Shown: one piece after another, positions 1 through 5,156 of the stretch
How positions within the stretch are numbered: the stretch's first letter is position 1
Layout: the number at the start of each line of letters is the position of its first letter
Made by a program: the position numbers and the translations under genes
The notes under the pieces: model-generated
Databases searched by the model: none
Seen by the model: the letters and a program-made list of their open reading frames with translations, nothing else
Told to the model about the DNA's origin: nothing
Assembly (NCBI GenBank): GCA_017883345.1
Contig: JADGNT010000436.1
Span: 1-5,157, forward strand
Length of the DNA stretch: 5,157 bases
Direction of reading: 5' to 3'
From: Candidatus Solibacter sp.
Lineage (GTDB): Bacteria > Acidobacteriota > Terriglobia > Bryobacterales > Bryobacteraceae

Positions 1-567
1 CGCAGTTGGGGCGGGCTGCCGCGGAAGCCGAAACGCAGCGTGCTGTTCCTTTCGGTGACGGCCGAGGAAGGCGGGTTGAAGGGCTCCGAATACTACGCCG
101 CGCACCCGCTGGTTCCGGTGGCGAAGACCGCGGTGGATCTGAACTTCGACGCGCTTTACCCCTGGGGGCGGGCCGCCAACGTGGTGATCACCGGCGCCGA
201 GCGCACCAACCTCTACCCGCTGGCGCAGCAGATTGCCCAGCGGCTCGACCTCGTGATCGCGCAGGACGCGCAGCCCGAAGCCGGGCACTACTTCCGCTCG
301 GACCATTTCTCGCTGGCCCACGCCGGGATTCCGGCTTTCAGCATCGGCCACGCCACCGAGTTCCTCGGCAAGCCGGCCGGCTTCGGCGCGCAGGCCCACG
401 AGGAGTACAACAGCAAGCATTACCATCAGCCATCGGACGAGTTCCAGAGCGATTGGGATTTCACCGCCCTGGGGCAGGCCGCCGAGTACGGCTTTCTGCT
501 CGGCCAGGACATCGCCAACCAGGATAAGCTGCCGGACTGGCGGCCGGGGGACGCGTTCCACCGGTAG
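1..567 (+). CDS. M28-family zinc peptidase, C-terminal part (5' end outside window)
   Basis: The reading frame is open from the first base to a TAG at 565-567, so the N-terminal part, including the first His and Asp metal ligands, lies upstream of the window. The visible 188 residues carry the second half of an M28 di-zinc aminopeptidase domain. The 'TAEEGGLKGS' motif (bases 58-87) supplies the expected general-base Glu followed by a metal-ligand Glu. 'NFD' (Asp at 148-150) matches the next ligand position. 'SDHFSLAHAGIPAFSIGH' (about 298-351) is the typical M28 substrate-pocket segment, and 'HYHQPSDE' supplies the last His ligand at 424-426. All metal ligands expected in this half are present, so the enzyme looks intact. 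By family it would release N-terminal residues from peptides, usually outside the cytoplasm; the signal peptide cannot be seen here. A GTG at 40 is internal and not the true start, because similarity-like sequence continues upstream of it. The gene is followed by a strong intrinsic terminator. Confidence 0.9.
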   Translation, partial: RSWGGLPRKPKRSVLFLSVTAEEGGLKGSEYYAAHPLVPVAKTAVDLNFDALYPWGRAANVVITGAERTNLYPLAQQIAQRLDLVIAQDAQPEAGHYFRSDHFSLAHAGIPAFSIGHATEFLGKPAGFGAQAHEEYNSKHYHQPSDEFQSDWDFTALGQAAEYGFLLGQDIANQDKLPDWRPGDAFHR

Positions 568-570
568 CGT

Positions 571-584
571 AGCCTCTCCAGGCT
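571..584 (+). other. Small hairpin just after the peptidase gene
   Basis: AGCCT (571-575) and AGGCT (580-584) pair around a CTCC loop, three bases after the stop codon and directly before the larger terminator hairpin. It may add to termination or protect the 3' end of the transcript. A five-base stem can arise by chance. Confidence 0.35.
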
Positions 585-586
585 GC

Positions 587-616
587 CATGACCCCATTCG
601 TGGGGGCATGTTTTCC
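587..616 (+). terminator. Intrinsic terminator of the M28 peptidase gene
   Basis: CATG-A-CCCCA (587-596) pairs with TGGGG-G-CATG (601-610) around a TTCG tetraloop (597-600). This gives nine base pairs with one internal A/G mismatch (591/606). TTTT follows at once (611-614). Stem, stable UUCG loop and U-run, placed 20 bases after the stop codon, form a classic rho-independent terminator. The run of T is short, so efficiency could be partial. Confidence 0.75.
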
Positions 617-654
617 TGAAGGATGTGATACGCTGGCAAATCAGAGGGACGAAG

Positions 655-1194
655 ATGAAACGAAAAATTCTAGTAGTTGCGGTCGCCGCGCTGGCCGGAT
701 TGACCATGCTGGCGCAGGAGAAGAAGGAAGCCCCCAAAAAGACGGCCGCCATGAGCGGCATTCTGCATCCGGAGATGACGGTCGAAAACGGCACGTGGGA
801 TAAGCCTATGGCCACCATCGGGGTCAAGCCCGATCAGCCGTGGACCACGACTTCGATTGCCGCCGGCGTGGACAGCAAGCCGCAGCCCGGCAGCGCGGTC
901 ACCCGCGTGGGCGAAATCGTGGATTTCTCGTGCTACATCCAACTCGGCAAGCATGGCGAAAAGCATCGTGCCTGCGGGCAGAAATGCGTCAATAACGGCC
1001 AGCCCGTCGGCTTGCTCACCAAGGATGGCGCGCTCTACATGCTGATGCCGGAAGAGCACGATCCCAGGCGCGATGGCGGCGTGGACGCCAAGGCTTCCGC
1101 CGCCGAACATATGGGACACATCGTCACGGTCAACGGCACCGCGGCCAAGGTGGGCGGGTACAGCGCCATCTACGTGCAAGGGCTGACCAAGTAA
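655..1194 (+). CDS. Small exported protein with a Cys/His cluster, function unknown
   Basis: This is a 179-residue protein. The ATG at 655 is chosen over an in-frame ATG at 625 because AGAGGGA (643-649) sits five bases before it, and because a signal peptide starts there: a basic 'MKRK' followed by a hydrophobic stretch to about residue 19, with likely cleavage after 'MLA' near residue 20. A Lys-rich linker and a 'HPEM' stretch follow. The core domain (about 85-179) begins 'VGEIVDFSCY' and contains Cys93, His100, His104, Cys107 and Cys111 (C-x6-H-x3-H-x2-C-x3-C), then 'GQPVGLLTKDGALYML'. It ends in a 'VTVNGTAAKVGGYSAIYV' segment that looks like the last strands of an OB-like barrel. The Cys/His spacing suggests binding of a metal or a redox cofactor, or disulfides, outside the cytoplasm; this is inference. 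A short CxxCH heme motif is absent. No partner gene is evident: it has a terminator upstream and a convergent gene downstream. Confidence 0.85.
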   Translation: MKRKILVVAVAALAGLTMLAQEKKEAPKKTAAMSGILHPEMTVENGTWDKPMATIGVKPDQPWTTTSIAAGVDSKPQPGSAVTRVGEIVDFSCYIQLGKHGEKHRACGQKCVNNGQPVGLLTKDGALYMLMPEEHDPRRDGGVDAKASAAEHMGHIVTVNGTAAKVGGYSAIYVQGLTK

Positions 1195-1249
1195 GAAGAC
1201 GGATGAGTTGGAAGTTCACTCGCATGCCGGGAAACCGCTTGCTAAAGCG

Positions 1250-1271
1250 CGCGGCTCTGACTGGAGCCGCG
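1250..1271. repeat. Palindromic hairpin in convergent intergenic region
   Basis: CGCGGCTC (1250-1257) and GAGCCGCG (1264-1271) form a perfect 8-bp stem with a six-base loop (TGACTG). No T-run follows on either strand, so it is not a standard intrinsic terminator. It may still help separate the convergent genes. The style resembles dispersed intergenic palindromes seen in Solibacter-like genomes, by memory only. Confidence 0.6.
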
Positions 1272-1293
1272 ATGGGCCGATCGGAGCGGCGAT
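1259..1293. repeat. Two degenerate tandem units, 20-base period
   Basis: The 15-base units at 1259-1273 (GACTGGAGCCGCGAT) and 1279-1293 (GATCGGAGCGGCGAT) match at 12 of 15 positions. The first unit overlaps the right arm of the hairpin at 1250-1271. The second is followed by CGTAAG. This may be a duplicated half of a dispersed intergenic element, but at this GC content a 12/15 match could partly be compositional. Confidence 0.4.
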
Positions 1294-1315
1294 CGTAAGA
1301 AGGTGTGAAAAGATT

Positions 1316-1344
1316 GGTTGGCAGGCGAAAGCGCCTGCCCCACC
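1316..1344 (+). repeat. REP-like palindromic element, copy 1 (plus orientation)
   Basis: GGCAGGCG (1320-1327), loop AAAG (1328-1331) and CGCCTGCC (1332-1339) form a perfect 8-bp hairpin, flanked by GGTT on the left and CCACC on the right. An inverted near-copy lies at 1372-1400. The last 12 bases of the element core (CGCCTGCCCCAC, 1332-1343) recur directly at 1349-1360 as a half copy. There is no T-run, so it is not a usual intrinsic terminator. Its length, intergenic location and inverted pairing fit a REP/BIME-type element. Confidence 0.7.
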
Positions 1345-1348
1345 ATAA

Positions 1349-1360
1349 CGCCTGCCCCAC
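1349..1360 (+). repeat. Half copy of the REP-like element
   Basis: CGCCTGCCCCAC repeats exactly the right arm and tail of copy 1 (1332-1343), 17 bases downstream. It lacks the left arm and loop, so it is probably a remnant of another element or a replication slip. Confidence 0.55.
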
Positions 1361-1371
1361 AATGTGCACCA

Positions 1372-1400
1372 GGGTGGGACAGACGCTTTCGTCTGTCAAC
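1372..1400 (-). repeat. REP-like palindromic element, copy 2 (inverted)
   Basis: On the plus strand, GACAGACG (1378-1385), loop CTTT (1386-1389) and CGTCTGTC (1390-1397) form a perfect 8-bp stem. Read on the minus strand, it aligns with copy 1 from GTTG to CCCACC. It differs inside the stem at two base pairs only, and both partners have changed each time (G-C to A-T), so pairing is kept. It lies 18 bases beyond the stop codon of the minus-strand gene and could shape its transcript 3' end, but it has no U-tract. Confidence 0.7.
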
Positions 1401-1417
1401 AGGGAGCGTTTTCTTAA

Positions 1418-2677
1418 TTACGGGAAACGCACCACGGTGAAATTCTTCAGCGTCACCGTCTCGCCGGACTGCACCGTCCTCGCCTGGAAATCCACCGTGA
1501 CGCCCGCCGTATAATCGTCCGTCGATTTCCCCACGCCCGCCGCAAAGGCGAGCGACGTGCCCCACGACTGGTGGCTCAACTGCGCGCCCGCTGCCGTCAA
1601 GGCGGCTTCCGCCCGGCCCGTGGCCTGCGCGTCCACCGCCGACGCGTTGCGCCCGAGCACCGTGGTTGCGCCCCAGTGCACTTCGAAACTGAAACCTCCC
1701 GCGGAGCCGGAATGGTCGAGGTCGAAGCGGATCTCCACACGGTCTCCCGGCGCCAAAAGAGCGGCCGGGATGTGGCACGTCCCAACGCTCGCCAGCGTGC
1801 TCGAATTGGTCGCCGCGCCGAGCCCGCTGCACAGCACCTGCGGATTCGGAAAGAGTTGCGGCGTGTCGCCGGCGCTCCCGGTCAGCCGGTAATTGGCCGC
1901 CAGGGTGTCCCCGGGCTGCGGCGCCGCCGCCGTCACAAACTGAATCTGGTTTCCGGACAGGGTGAAGTCCTGCCCTGGCTTCTGCAACATGCCGTTGCGA
2001 TAAACCGTCAGGCTGGCCGCGGGATTCGGCTCGCCGGACAGCGTGAACGCGGTGTTGGCGCCATCCACCAACCCCGCCGGCGCGTCGCCATCCACAAAAC
2101 CCGGCGGGGTGCCGCCGCACGGCCCCGACGTGCCATCCACGCGGACGCAATCCGTGGGGGCGCCCGTCACGGTCTCCATCGAGCCGCTGGAATTCACGAA
2201 CGCCACTCGCCCCGCCGCATACCCGGGACCCTTCAGCGGGCGCGCGCCCAGGTCGCTGATCAAACCCACGACGTCGGCCTCCTGCACCGTGACGGTATCC
2301 GCCCCCACCGAGCCCGCGGTTGCGACCCTTACATCGCGCACCCGCAACGGCTGCACGCTGGATGGCACGGCCCAGGTCTCCTGAAACTGGACCCGTCCGT
2401 CGCTGTTGTAAACTACCGTGTAATAAGTGGCCGGTGTCGCGCTTGTAGTGGGCACCAGTTGCACTTGCAGGTTGCCGTTCACAACGGTAACGGTGGTGCT
2501 CTGCTGTTCGATCATCGAATGGTCGATCGCTTCAAAACTGCTCCAACTGATGGTCAATGTGCCGTTGAAACGCGTGCCGTCGGCTTTGTACAGCACGTCC
2601 TGAATCGTGGTGAGCGGCGGGGCGGCCAACGACGGCATAACCAGGCACACGGCCGCGAGAAACAAACGGGAAATCAT
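1418..2677 (-). CDS. Secreted modular beta-rich protein, function unknown
   Basis: This 419-residue protein starts at an ATG (2675-2677) with GGAGG six bases upstream (2684-2688). It has a short signal peptide: 'MISRLFLAAVCLVMPSLAA', with likely cleavage after residue 18 or 19. Three parts can be seen. Residues about 20-118 form a repeat-free beta-rich domain opening 'IQDVLYKADGT' and ending 'VPSSVQPLRVRDVRVA'. Residues about 190-265 form a module with 'VDGANTAFTLSGEPNPAASL', 'VYRNGMLQKPGQDFTL' and 'PQPGDTLAANYR', a pattern I associate with phage-tail-like and bacterial surface proteins. Residues about 275-419 look like a jelly-roll-type C-terminal domain with 'GDRVEIRFDLDHSG' and 'FEVHWGATTVLGR'. 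No catalytic motif, transmembrane anchor or sorting signal is visible. The five Cys include residues 177, 187, 283 and 301 outside the signal peptide, possibly disulfide pairs. A cell-surface or extracellular structural or binding role is inference. It stands alone on the minus strand. Confidence 0.85.
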   Translation of the reverse strand: MISRLFLAAVCLVMPSLAAPPLTTIQDVLYKADGTRFNGTLTISWSSFEAIDHSMIEQQSTTVTVVNGNLQVQLVPTTSATPATYYTVVYNSDGRVQFQETWAVPSSVQPLRVRDVRVATAGSVGADTVTVQEADVVGLISDLGARPLKGPGYAAGRVAFVNSSGSMETVTGAPTDCVRVDGTSGPCGGTPPGFVDGDAPAGLVDGANTAFTLSGEPNPAASLTVYRNGMLQKPGQDFTLSGNQIQFVTAAAPQPGDTLAANYRLTGSAGDTPQLFPNPQVLCSGLGAATNSSTLASVGTCHIPAALLAPGDRVEIRFDLDHSGSAGGFSFEVHWGATTVLGRNASAVDAQATGRAEAALTAAGAQLSHQSWGTSLAFAAGVGKSTDDYTAGVTVDFQARTVQSGETVTLKNFTVVRFP

Positions 2678-2690
2678 CCTAATCCTCCGG

Positions 2691-2725
2691 AAAATACAAA
2701 ACCCGCACCGGGACTGGTGCGGGTT
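2691..2725 (-). terminator. Terminator-like hairpin in the 5' leader of the minus-strand gene (candidate attenuator)
   Basis: Read on the minus strand, AACCCGCACC (2725-2716), loop AGTCCC and GGTGCGGGTT (2709-2700) form a perfect 10-bp GC-rich stem, followed by TTTTGTATTTT (overlapping the stem end, to 2691). This is a good intrinsic terminator, yet it lies between the intergenic region and the GGAGG ribosome binding site at 2684-2688. No minus-strand gene upstream needs terminating. It would therefore either attenuate the 419-residue gene or end a small RNA made from the leader. Confidence 0.6.
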
Positions 2726-2730
2726 CAGAT

Positions 2731-2742
2731 GGGGAACTCCCC
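2731..2742 (-). other. Second leader hairpin beside the terminator-like stem
   Basis: GGGG (2731-2734) and CCCC (2739-2742) pair around a four-base loop (AGTT on the minus strand), five bases before the terminator-like stem on the transcript. It may be part of a folded leader RNA. It matches no riboswitch core that I can recognise. Confidence 0.4.
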
Positions 2743-2937
2743 TACCGGCTTCACTTTAGCGCGCCGCCCCCCGCCCCAGACCCACGCCAAGCCTGGCCCA
2801 AAATGGCTAAGCAATAGCAAAAAAGGCACTTACAGCCCCCAGACTTTTTTTCGATTGCGTGTGACTGATAAAGGTTTCATCAGATTCGCGGCCGAAAAGG
2901 CTTGAGGGAGGAAGAGGAGCTTGAAAAAGGTATGAGC
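2743..2937. other. Divergent intergenic stretch, mostly unassigned
   Basis: This stretch lies between the leader hairpins and the start of the plus-strand cluster. A very G/C-skewed block (2761-2777) gives way to AT-richer sequence with A6 (2819-2824) and T7 (2845-2851) runs. CTGAT/ATCAG (2865-2869 and 2879-2883) make a small inverted repeat that could be an operator. No convincing -35/-10 pair for the minus-strand gene was found, and no supported ORF lies here. Confidence 0.4.
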
Positions 2938-2943
2938 TACAAT
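2938..2943 (+). promoter_or_regulatory. Possible -10 box for the three-gene cluster
   Basis: TACAAT matches the sigma-70 -10 consensus at five of six positions and stands 12 bases before the ATG at 2956. The TTGAAA at 2921-2926 looks like a -35 box but is only 11 bases away, too close for a normal 17-base spacer. If this -10 is real, the transcript would start about six bases before the ATG, giving an almost leaderless message. That would agree with the absence of a clear Shine-Dalgarno sequence there. Confidence 0.35.
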
Positions 2944-2955
2944 ATTGGGTAGCAG

Positions 2956-3306
2956 ATGCTGAAGCGATTCATCCTGTGGGACTTTCCACGTGCGAGCTGG
3001 CAGTACGATGTGATCGTCGCCGTCATCCTCGCGTTCATCTTTCTTACCCCGCGCGACTGGTTCCGCGATCAGCCCCGCATTCCGCACGCCAGCAGCATCG
3101 CCTTGCTGCCGTCGGAAAAAGGGATGTCGGTCTTCTTTGTCGATGCGCAGTTACTGGCGGGAACCGCCGAGAATCAGCGCGTCGCCAAGCTCACCGCGGT
3201 CTTGCGGTCCCGTATGAGCAGCCGGAGCCTGTCCGTCACCCGGGTCGAGCCGATTCTCGATTCGGAAGGCGAACTGCAAGGGTACATGGCGTTTGCACGC
3301 CAGTGA
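2956..3306 (+). CDS. Short single-pass membrane protein, conserved-type hypothetical
   Basis: This is a 116-residue protein. The ATG at 2956 is the first start after the intergenic region and gives a sensible cytoplasmic N-terminus ('MLKRFILWDFPRASWQYD'). It is followed by one hydrophobic segment at about residues 18-31 ('VIVAVILAFIFL') and then 'TPRDWFRDQPRIP'. The remaining ~70 residues are soluble, with a 'SIALLPSEKGMSVFFVDAQLL' strand-rich part and a helical 'VAKLTAVLRSR' stretch, probably on the periplasmic side. I recognise this as a type of protein that sits just upstream of LolA-like genes in acidobacteria, but I know no assigned function. There is no strong ribosome binding site ('GGGTAGCAG' precedes the ATG), so translation may start on a very short leader. 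The LolA-like gene follows 54 bases later. It could assist that protein at the inner membrane, which is inferred from position only. Confidence 0.82.
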   Translation: MLKRFILWDFPRASWQYDVIVAVILAFIFLTPRDWFRDQPRIPHASSIALLPSEKGMSVFFVDAQLLAGTAENQRVAKLTAVLRSRMSSRSLSVTRVEPILDSEGELQGYMAFARQ

Positions 3307-3342
3307 GCGTACTCCGTCTCAGTCCGCTCAGCGTCTTCGATT

Positions 3343-3349
3343 GAAGGAG
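3343..3349 (+). promoter_or_regulatory. Shine-Dalgarno site that bears on the start of the LolA-like gene
   Basis: GAAGGAG is a near-perfect Shine-Dalgarno sequence. It lies 5 bases before an in-frame TTG (3355) and 11 bases before an ATG (3361). The spacing favours the TTG, whereas codon preference favours the ATG. The two starts differ by only two residues. Confidence 0.65.
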
Positions 3350-3360
3350 TTGGTTTGGCC

Positions 3361-4059
3361 ATGACCTGGTTTCGTACTTTGTTCGTTCCGATCGGCACAC
3401 TGCTCTCTCTCGCGGCCGCGAGTTTTGGCGCGCCGCCCGCCGACCCAATGCTGGACGCGGTGCTGGCGCGTCTGGATCAGGTCTCGACCACCTTCAAGGG
3501 GCTCACCGCCGATATCCGCAAGATCGCGCACACCGACGTGGTGAACGCCGACGACGTCGACTCCGGCACAATTACGGTGAAACGCGTCAAGGCGCGCGAT
3601 ACCTGGATCCGCATCGATTTCACCAACCCCCGCCGGCAGAGTGTGAGCATAGGCGGCGGTAAAGCCCTGGTGTTTTATCCTCAAATCAACGAAGCCACCG
3701 AAGTGGATCTGGGCAAGAACCGCGGCCTGGTGGATCAATTCATGCTTCTCGGATTCGGCAGTAACTCCGCCGATCTCAGGAACGCCTATACAGTGACGTT
3801 GGGAGGGGCGGATTCCATCAATGGCGAAAAGACCACCCGCATCGTGTTGGTGCCGAAAGACCCGGAAGTCCTGGCACACGTCAAGAAATGCGAACTGTGG
3901 ATTTCCGAAAAGGGGTGGACCGTACAGCAGAAGTTCCATACCGGCGGCGGAGACTACCAGCTTTCCACCTACACTCGTATGAACCCGAACCCGATTATTG
4001 CCGATAAGGACTTGAAGGTGGAACTTCCCAAGGGTGTGAAGCCCGGCAAATTGAAATAG
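3361..4059 (+). CDS. LolA-like outer-membrane lipoprotein carrier protein
   Basis: This 232-residue protein starts at ATG 3361; a TTG at 3355 would add two residues. It has a signal peptide with a hydrophobic core at about residues 7-20 and likely cleavage near 'ASFGA' (residues 20-24), so it should be periplasmic. The mature part has LolA/LolB-fold features: an N-terminal helix 'MLDAVLARLDQVSTTFKGLTADI' (residues 30-52), successive beta strands including 'GTITVKR' and 'WIRIDFTNP', the 'GKALVFYPQINEATEVDL' strand pair (100-117), and 'ELWISEKGWTVQQKFHTGGGDY' (178-199). LolA carries lipoproteins from the inner-membrane LolCDE exporter to the outer membrane in a hydrophobic half-barrel. LolA-like relatives can carry other lipids, and no lolB or lolCDE gene is visible here, so the true cargo is uncertain. 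There is one Cys (177), and no lipobox, so it is soluble. The next gene begins 2 bases after the stop, indicating one transcript. Confidence 0.82.
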   Translation: MTWFRTLFVPIGTLLSLAAASFGAPPADPMLDAVLARLDQVSTTFKGLTADIRKIAHTDVVNADDVDSGTITVKRVKARDTWIRIDFTNPRRQSVSIGGGKALVFYPQINEATEVDLGKNRGLVDQFMLLGFGSNSADLRNAYTVTLGGADSINGEKTTRIVLVPKDPEVLAHVKKCELWISEKGWTVQQKFHTGGGDYQLSTYTRMNPNPIIADKDLKVELPKGVKPGKLK

Positions 4060-4061
4060 GC

Positions 4062-5156
4062 ATGGAGAAGACCAAGACCAGTTCGTATCGTTTGGAGTAC
4101 CTGGATTGGGTGCGCGGCATCGGCGCCGTCATCATGCTCCAGGGTCACGTGTTCCACTCCTTCCTGCGGCCCGAACTCAAGACCACCGGGGCTTATACGT
4201 TGTCGCAGTTCGCGGGCGGAATGCCCCCGGCCCTCTTCCTATTTCTCACCGGCGTTACCCTGGCGTTCCTCATGGACAGCATCGAGCGCAAGGGCCTGGC
4301 GCCCGGCGAGCGCGTCATGCAATCGCTGCGCCGCGCCGGCTATCTTTTCTTCCTGGCTTTCGCCTTCCGCCTGCAACTCTGGGTCTTCGGTTCCCCCGCC
4401 CCCTGGCAGGGCCTGTTCAAGGTCGATGTGCTGAACTGCATGGGACTGGGGATCGCGCTGCTCTCCGTGATGGCCTTGTTCAAGACGGTGGAACGCATTC
4501 GCCTGTGCGCCGTACTCGGCCTGGCGATCGCCCTGCTCTCCCCGGTGATCTCCGAAATGGACTGGTCCGGCGTGCCGTGGATCGTCCGCAACTACATCAT
4601 CCCCGACTACAATGGGTTCGGTATCTTCCCTTGGGCCGCCTACCTGGCCTTCGGCGTCAGCGCCGGCTCTGTGATTCGCGCCATCCCGCGCGACGCCACC
4701 GAACGCTGCATGCAGTGGGCCGCGCTGCTCGGCGGCGTGCTCATCCTGGTTTCCCAGTACATGGCCAATTCCTCGTTCACCATTTACGCCAAATCGGAGT
4801 TCTGGCTCAACAGTCCGGCGCAGGTGCTGACCAAGGTCGGCGTGCTGTGGCTCATGGTTTCCCTCGCCTTCCTGTGGACGCGCTACGGCGCGGGTGAGGG
4901 CTGGAGTTGGATCCGCCAGTTCGGCGTCACCTCCCTGCTGGTCTATTGGGTGCACATCGAACTGGTATACGGCCACGCCGCGTGGTTTTTCAAGGACAGC
5001 CTGACGGTTCCCGAGACCCTGTTCGCCGCCGTGGTGGTGATCCTGCTGATGCTGGCGATTTCCACCATGAAAACCCACCGCGAAAAGTGGCAGGCCGTGC
5101 TCTCTGGCTTAGGCTGGAGCTTCGCCCCCCGCCCCGATTCCGCCGCGGGGGACTAA
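4062..5156 (+). CDS. Multi-pass membrane acyltransferase, HGSNAT/DUF1624-like
   Basis: This 364-residue integral membrane protein has about nine or ten hydrophobic segments, roughly at 15-32, 53-71, 92-109, 124-140, 147-163, 186-204, 218-233, 256-272, 288-304 and 318-335. The N-terminus carries the family signature 'YLDWVRGIGAVIMLQGHVFH' (13-32), with the D-x-x-R-G motif and His29/His32. It is followed by 'MPPALFLFLTGVTLAFLM' (54-71), 'DVLNCMGLG' (122-130), 'FPWAAYLAFGVSAG' (189-202) and 'LLVYWVHIELVYG' (292-304). These match the heparan-alpha-glucosaminide N-acetyltransferase/DUF1624 group, whose members move an acyl group across the membrane onto a sugar or other acceptor. The substrate here is unknown, and an acyltransferase-3 assignment is a close alternative. 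Full length, TAA at 5154-5156. The start is 2 bases after the LolA-like stop, with only a weak 'AATAGG' upstream, so translational coupling is likely. The C-terminal tail (337-364) is cytoplasmic or disordered. Confidence 0.85.
   Translation: MEKTKTSSYRLEYLDWVRGIGAVIMLQGHVFHSFLRPELKTTGAYTLSQFAGGMPPALFLFLTGVTLAFLMDSIERKGLAPGERVMQSLRRAGYLFFLAFAFRLQLWVFGSPAPWQGLFKVDVLNCMGLGIALLSVMALFKTVERIRLCAVLGLAIALLSPVISEMDWSGVPWIVRNYIIPDYNGFGIFPWAAYLAFGVSAGSVIRAIPRDATERCMQWAALLGGVLILVSQYMANSSFTIYAKSEFWLNSPAQVLTKVGVLWLMVSLAFLWTRYGAGEGWSWIRQFGVTSLLVYWVHIELVYGHAAWFFKDSLTVPETLFAAVVVILLMLAISTMKTHREKWQAVLSGLGWSFAPRPDSAAGD

Noticed and set aside
621..632. GATACG (627-632) as a -10 box for the Cys/His protein gene
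   Set aside because: Poor match to consensus and no -35 at a suitable distance; a promoter must exist after the terminator but cannot be placed.
1316..1400. CRISPR repeats
   Set aside because: Only two inverted copies plus a half copy, with no regular spacers and no cas genes.
1305..1514. Small plus-strand frame across the REP-like hairpins
   Set aside because: It runs through the palindromes and into the antisense of the minus-strand gene, without a ribosome binding site or plausible protein.
2716..2730. tRNA T-arm-like GGGTTCAGAT on the plus strand
   Set aside because: No acceptor, D-arm or anticodon arm surrounds it, and the bases are explained by the terminator-like hairpin.
2691..2760. 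Cobalamin or cyclic-di-GMP riboswitch in the minus-strand leader
   Set aside because: Some short strings look similar, but the conserved core boxes of either class could not be placed in order.
2819..2851. AAAAAAG (2819-2825) and CTTTTTT (2844-2850) as a bidirectional terminator
   Set aside because: The stem would be almost all A-T with an 18-base loop and only a weak GGC/GCC core inside; too unstable to call.
1571..2905. Long plus-strand open frame opposite the minus-strand gene (444 codons)
   Set aside because: Arg/His/Gly/Ala-rich translation typical of the antisense of a high-GC gene, with no domain. The minus-strand frame has a signal peptide, a good ribosome binding site and recognisable modules.
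4239..5078. Minus-strand open frame opposite the acyltransferase (279 codons)
   Set aside because: Low-complexity Gly/Glu/His/Gln-rich antisense shadow; the plus-strand frame has membrane segments and family motifs.
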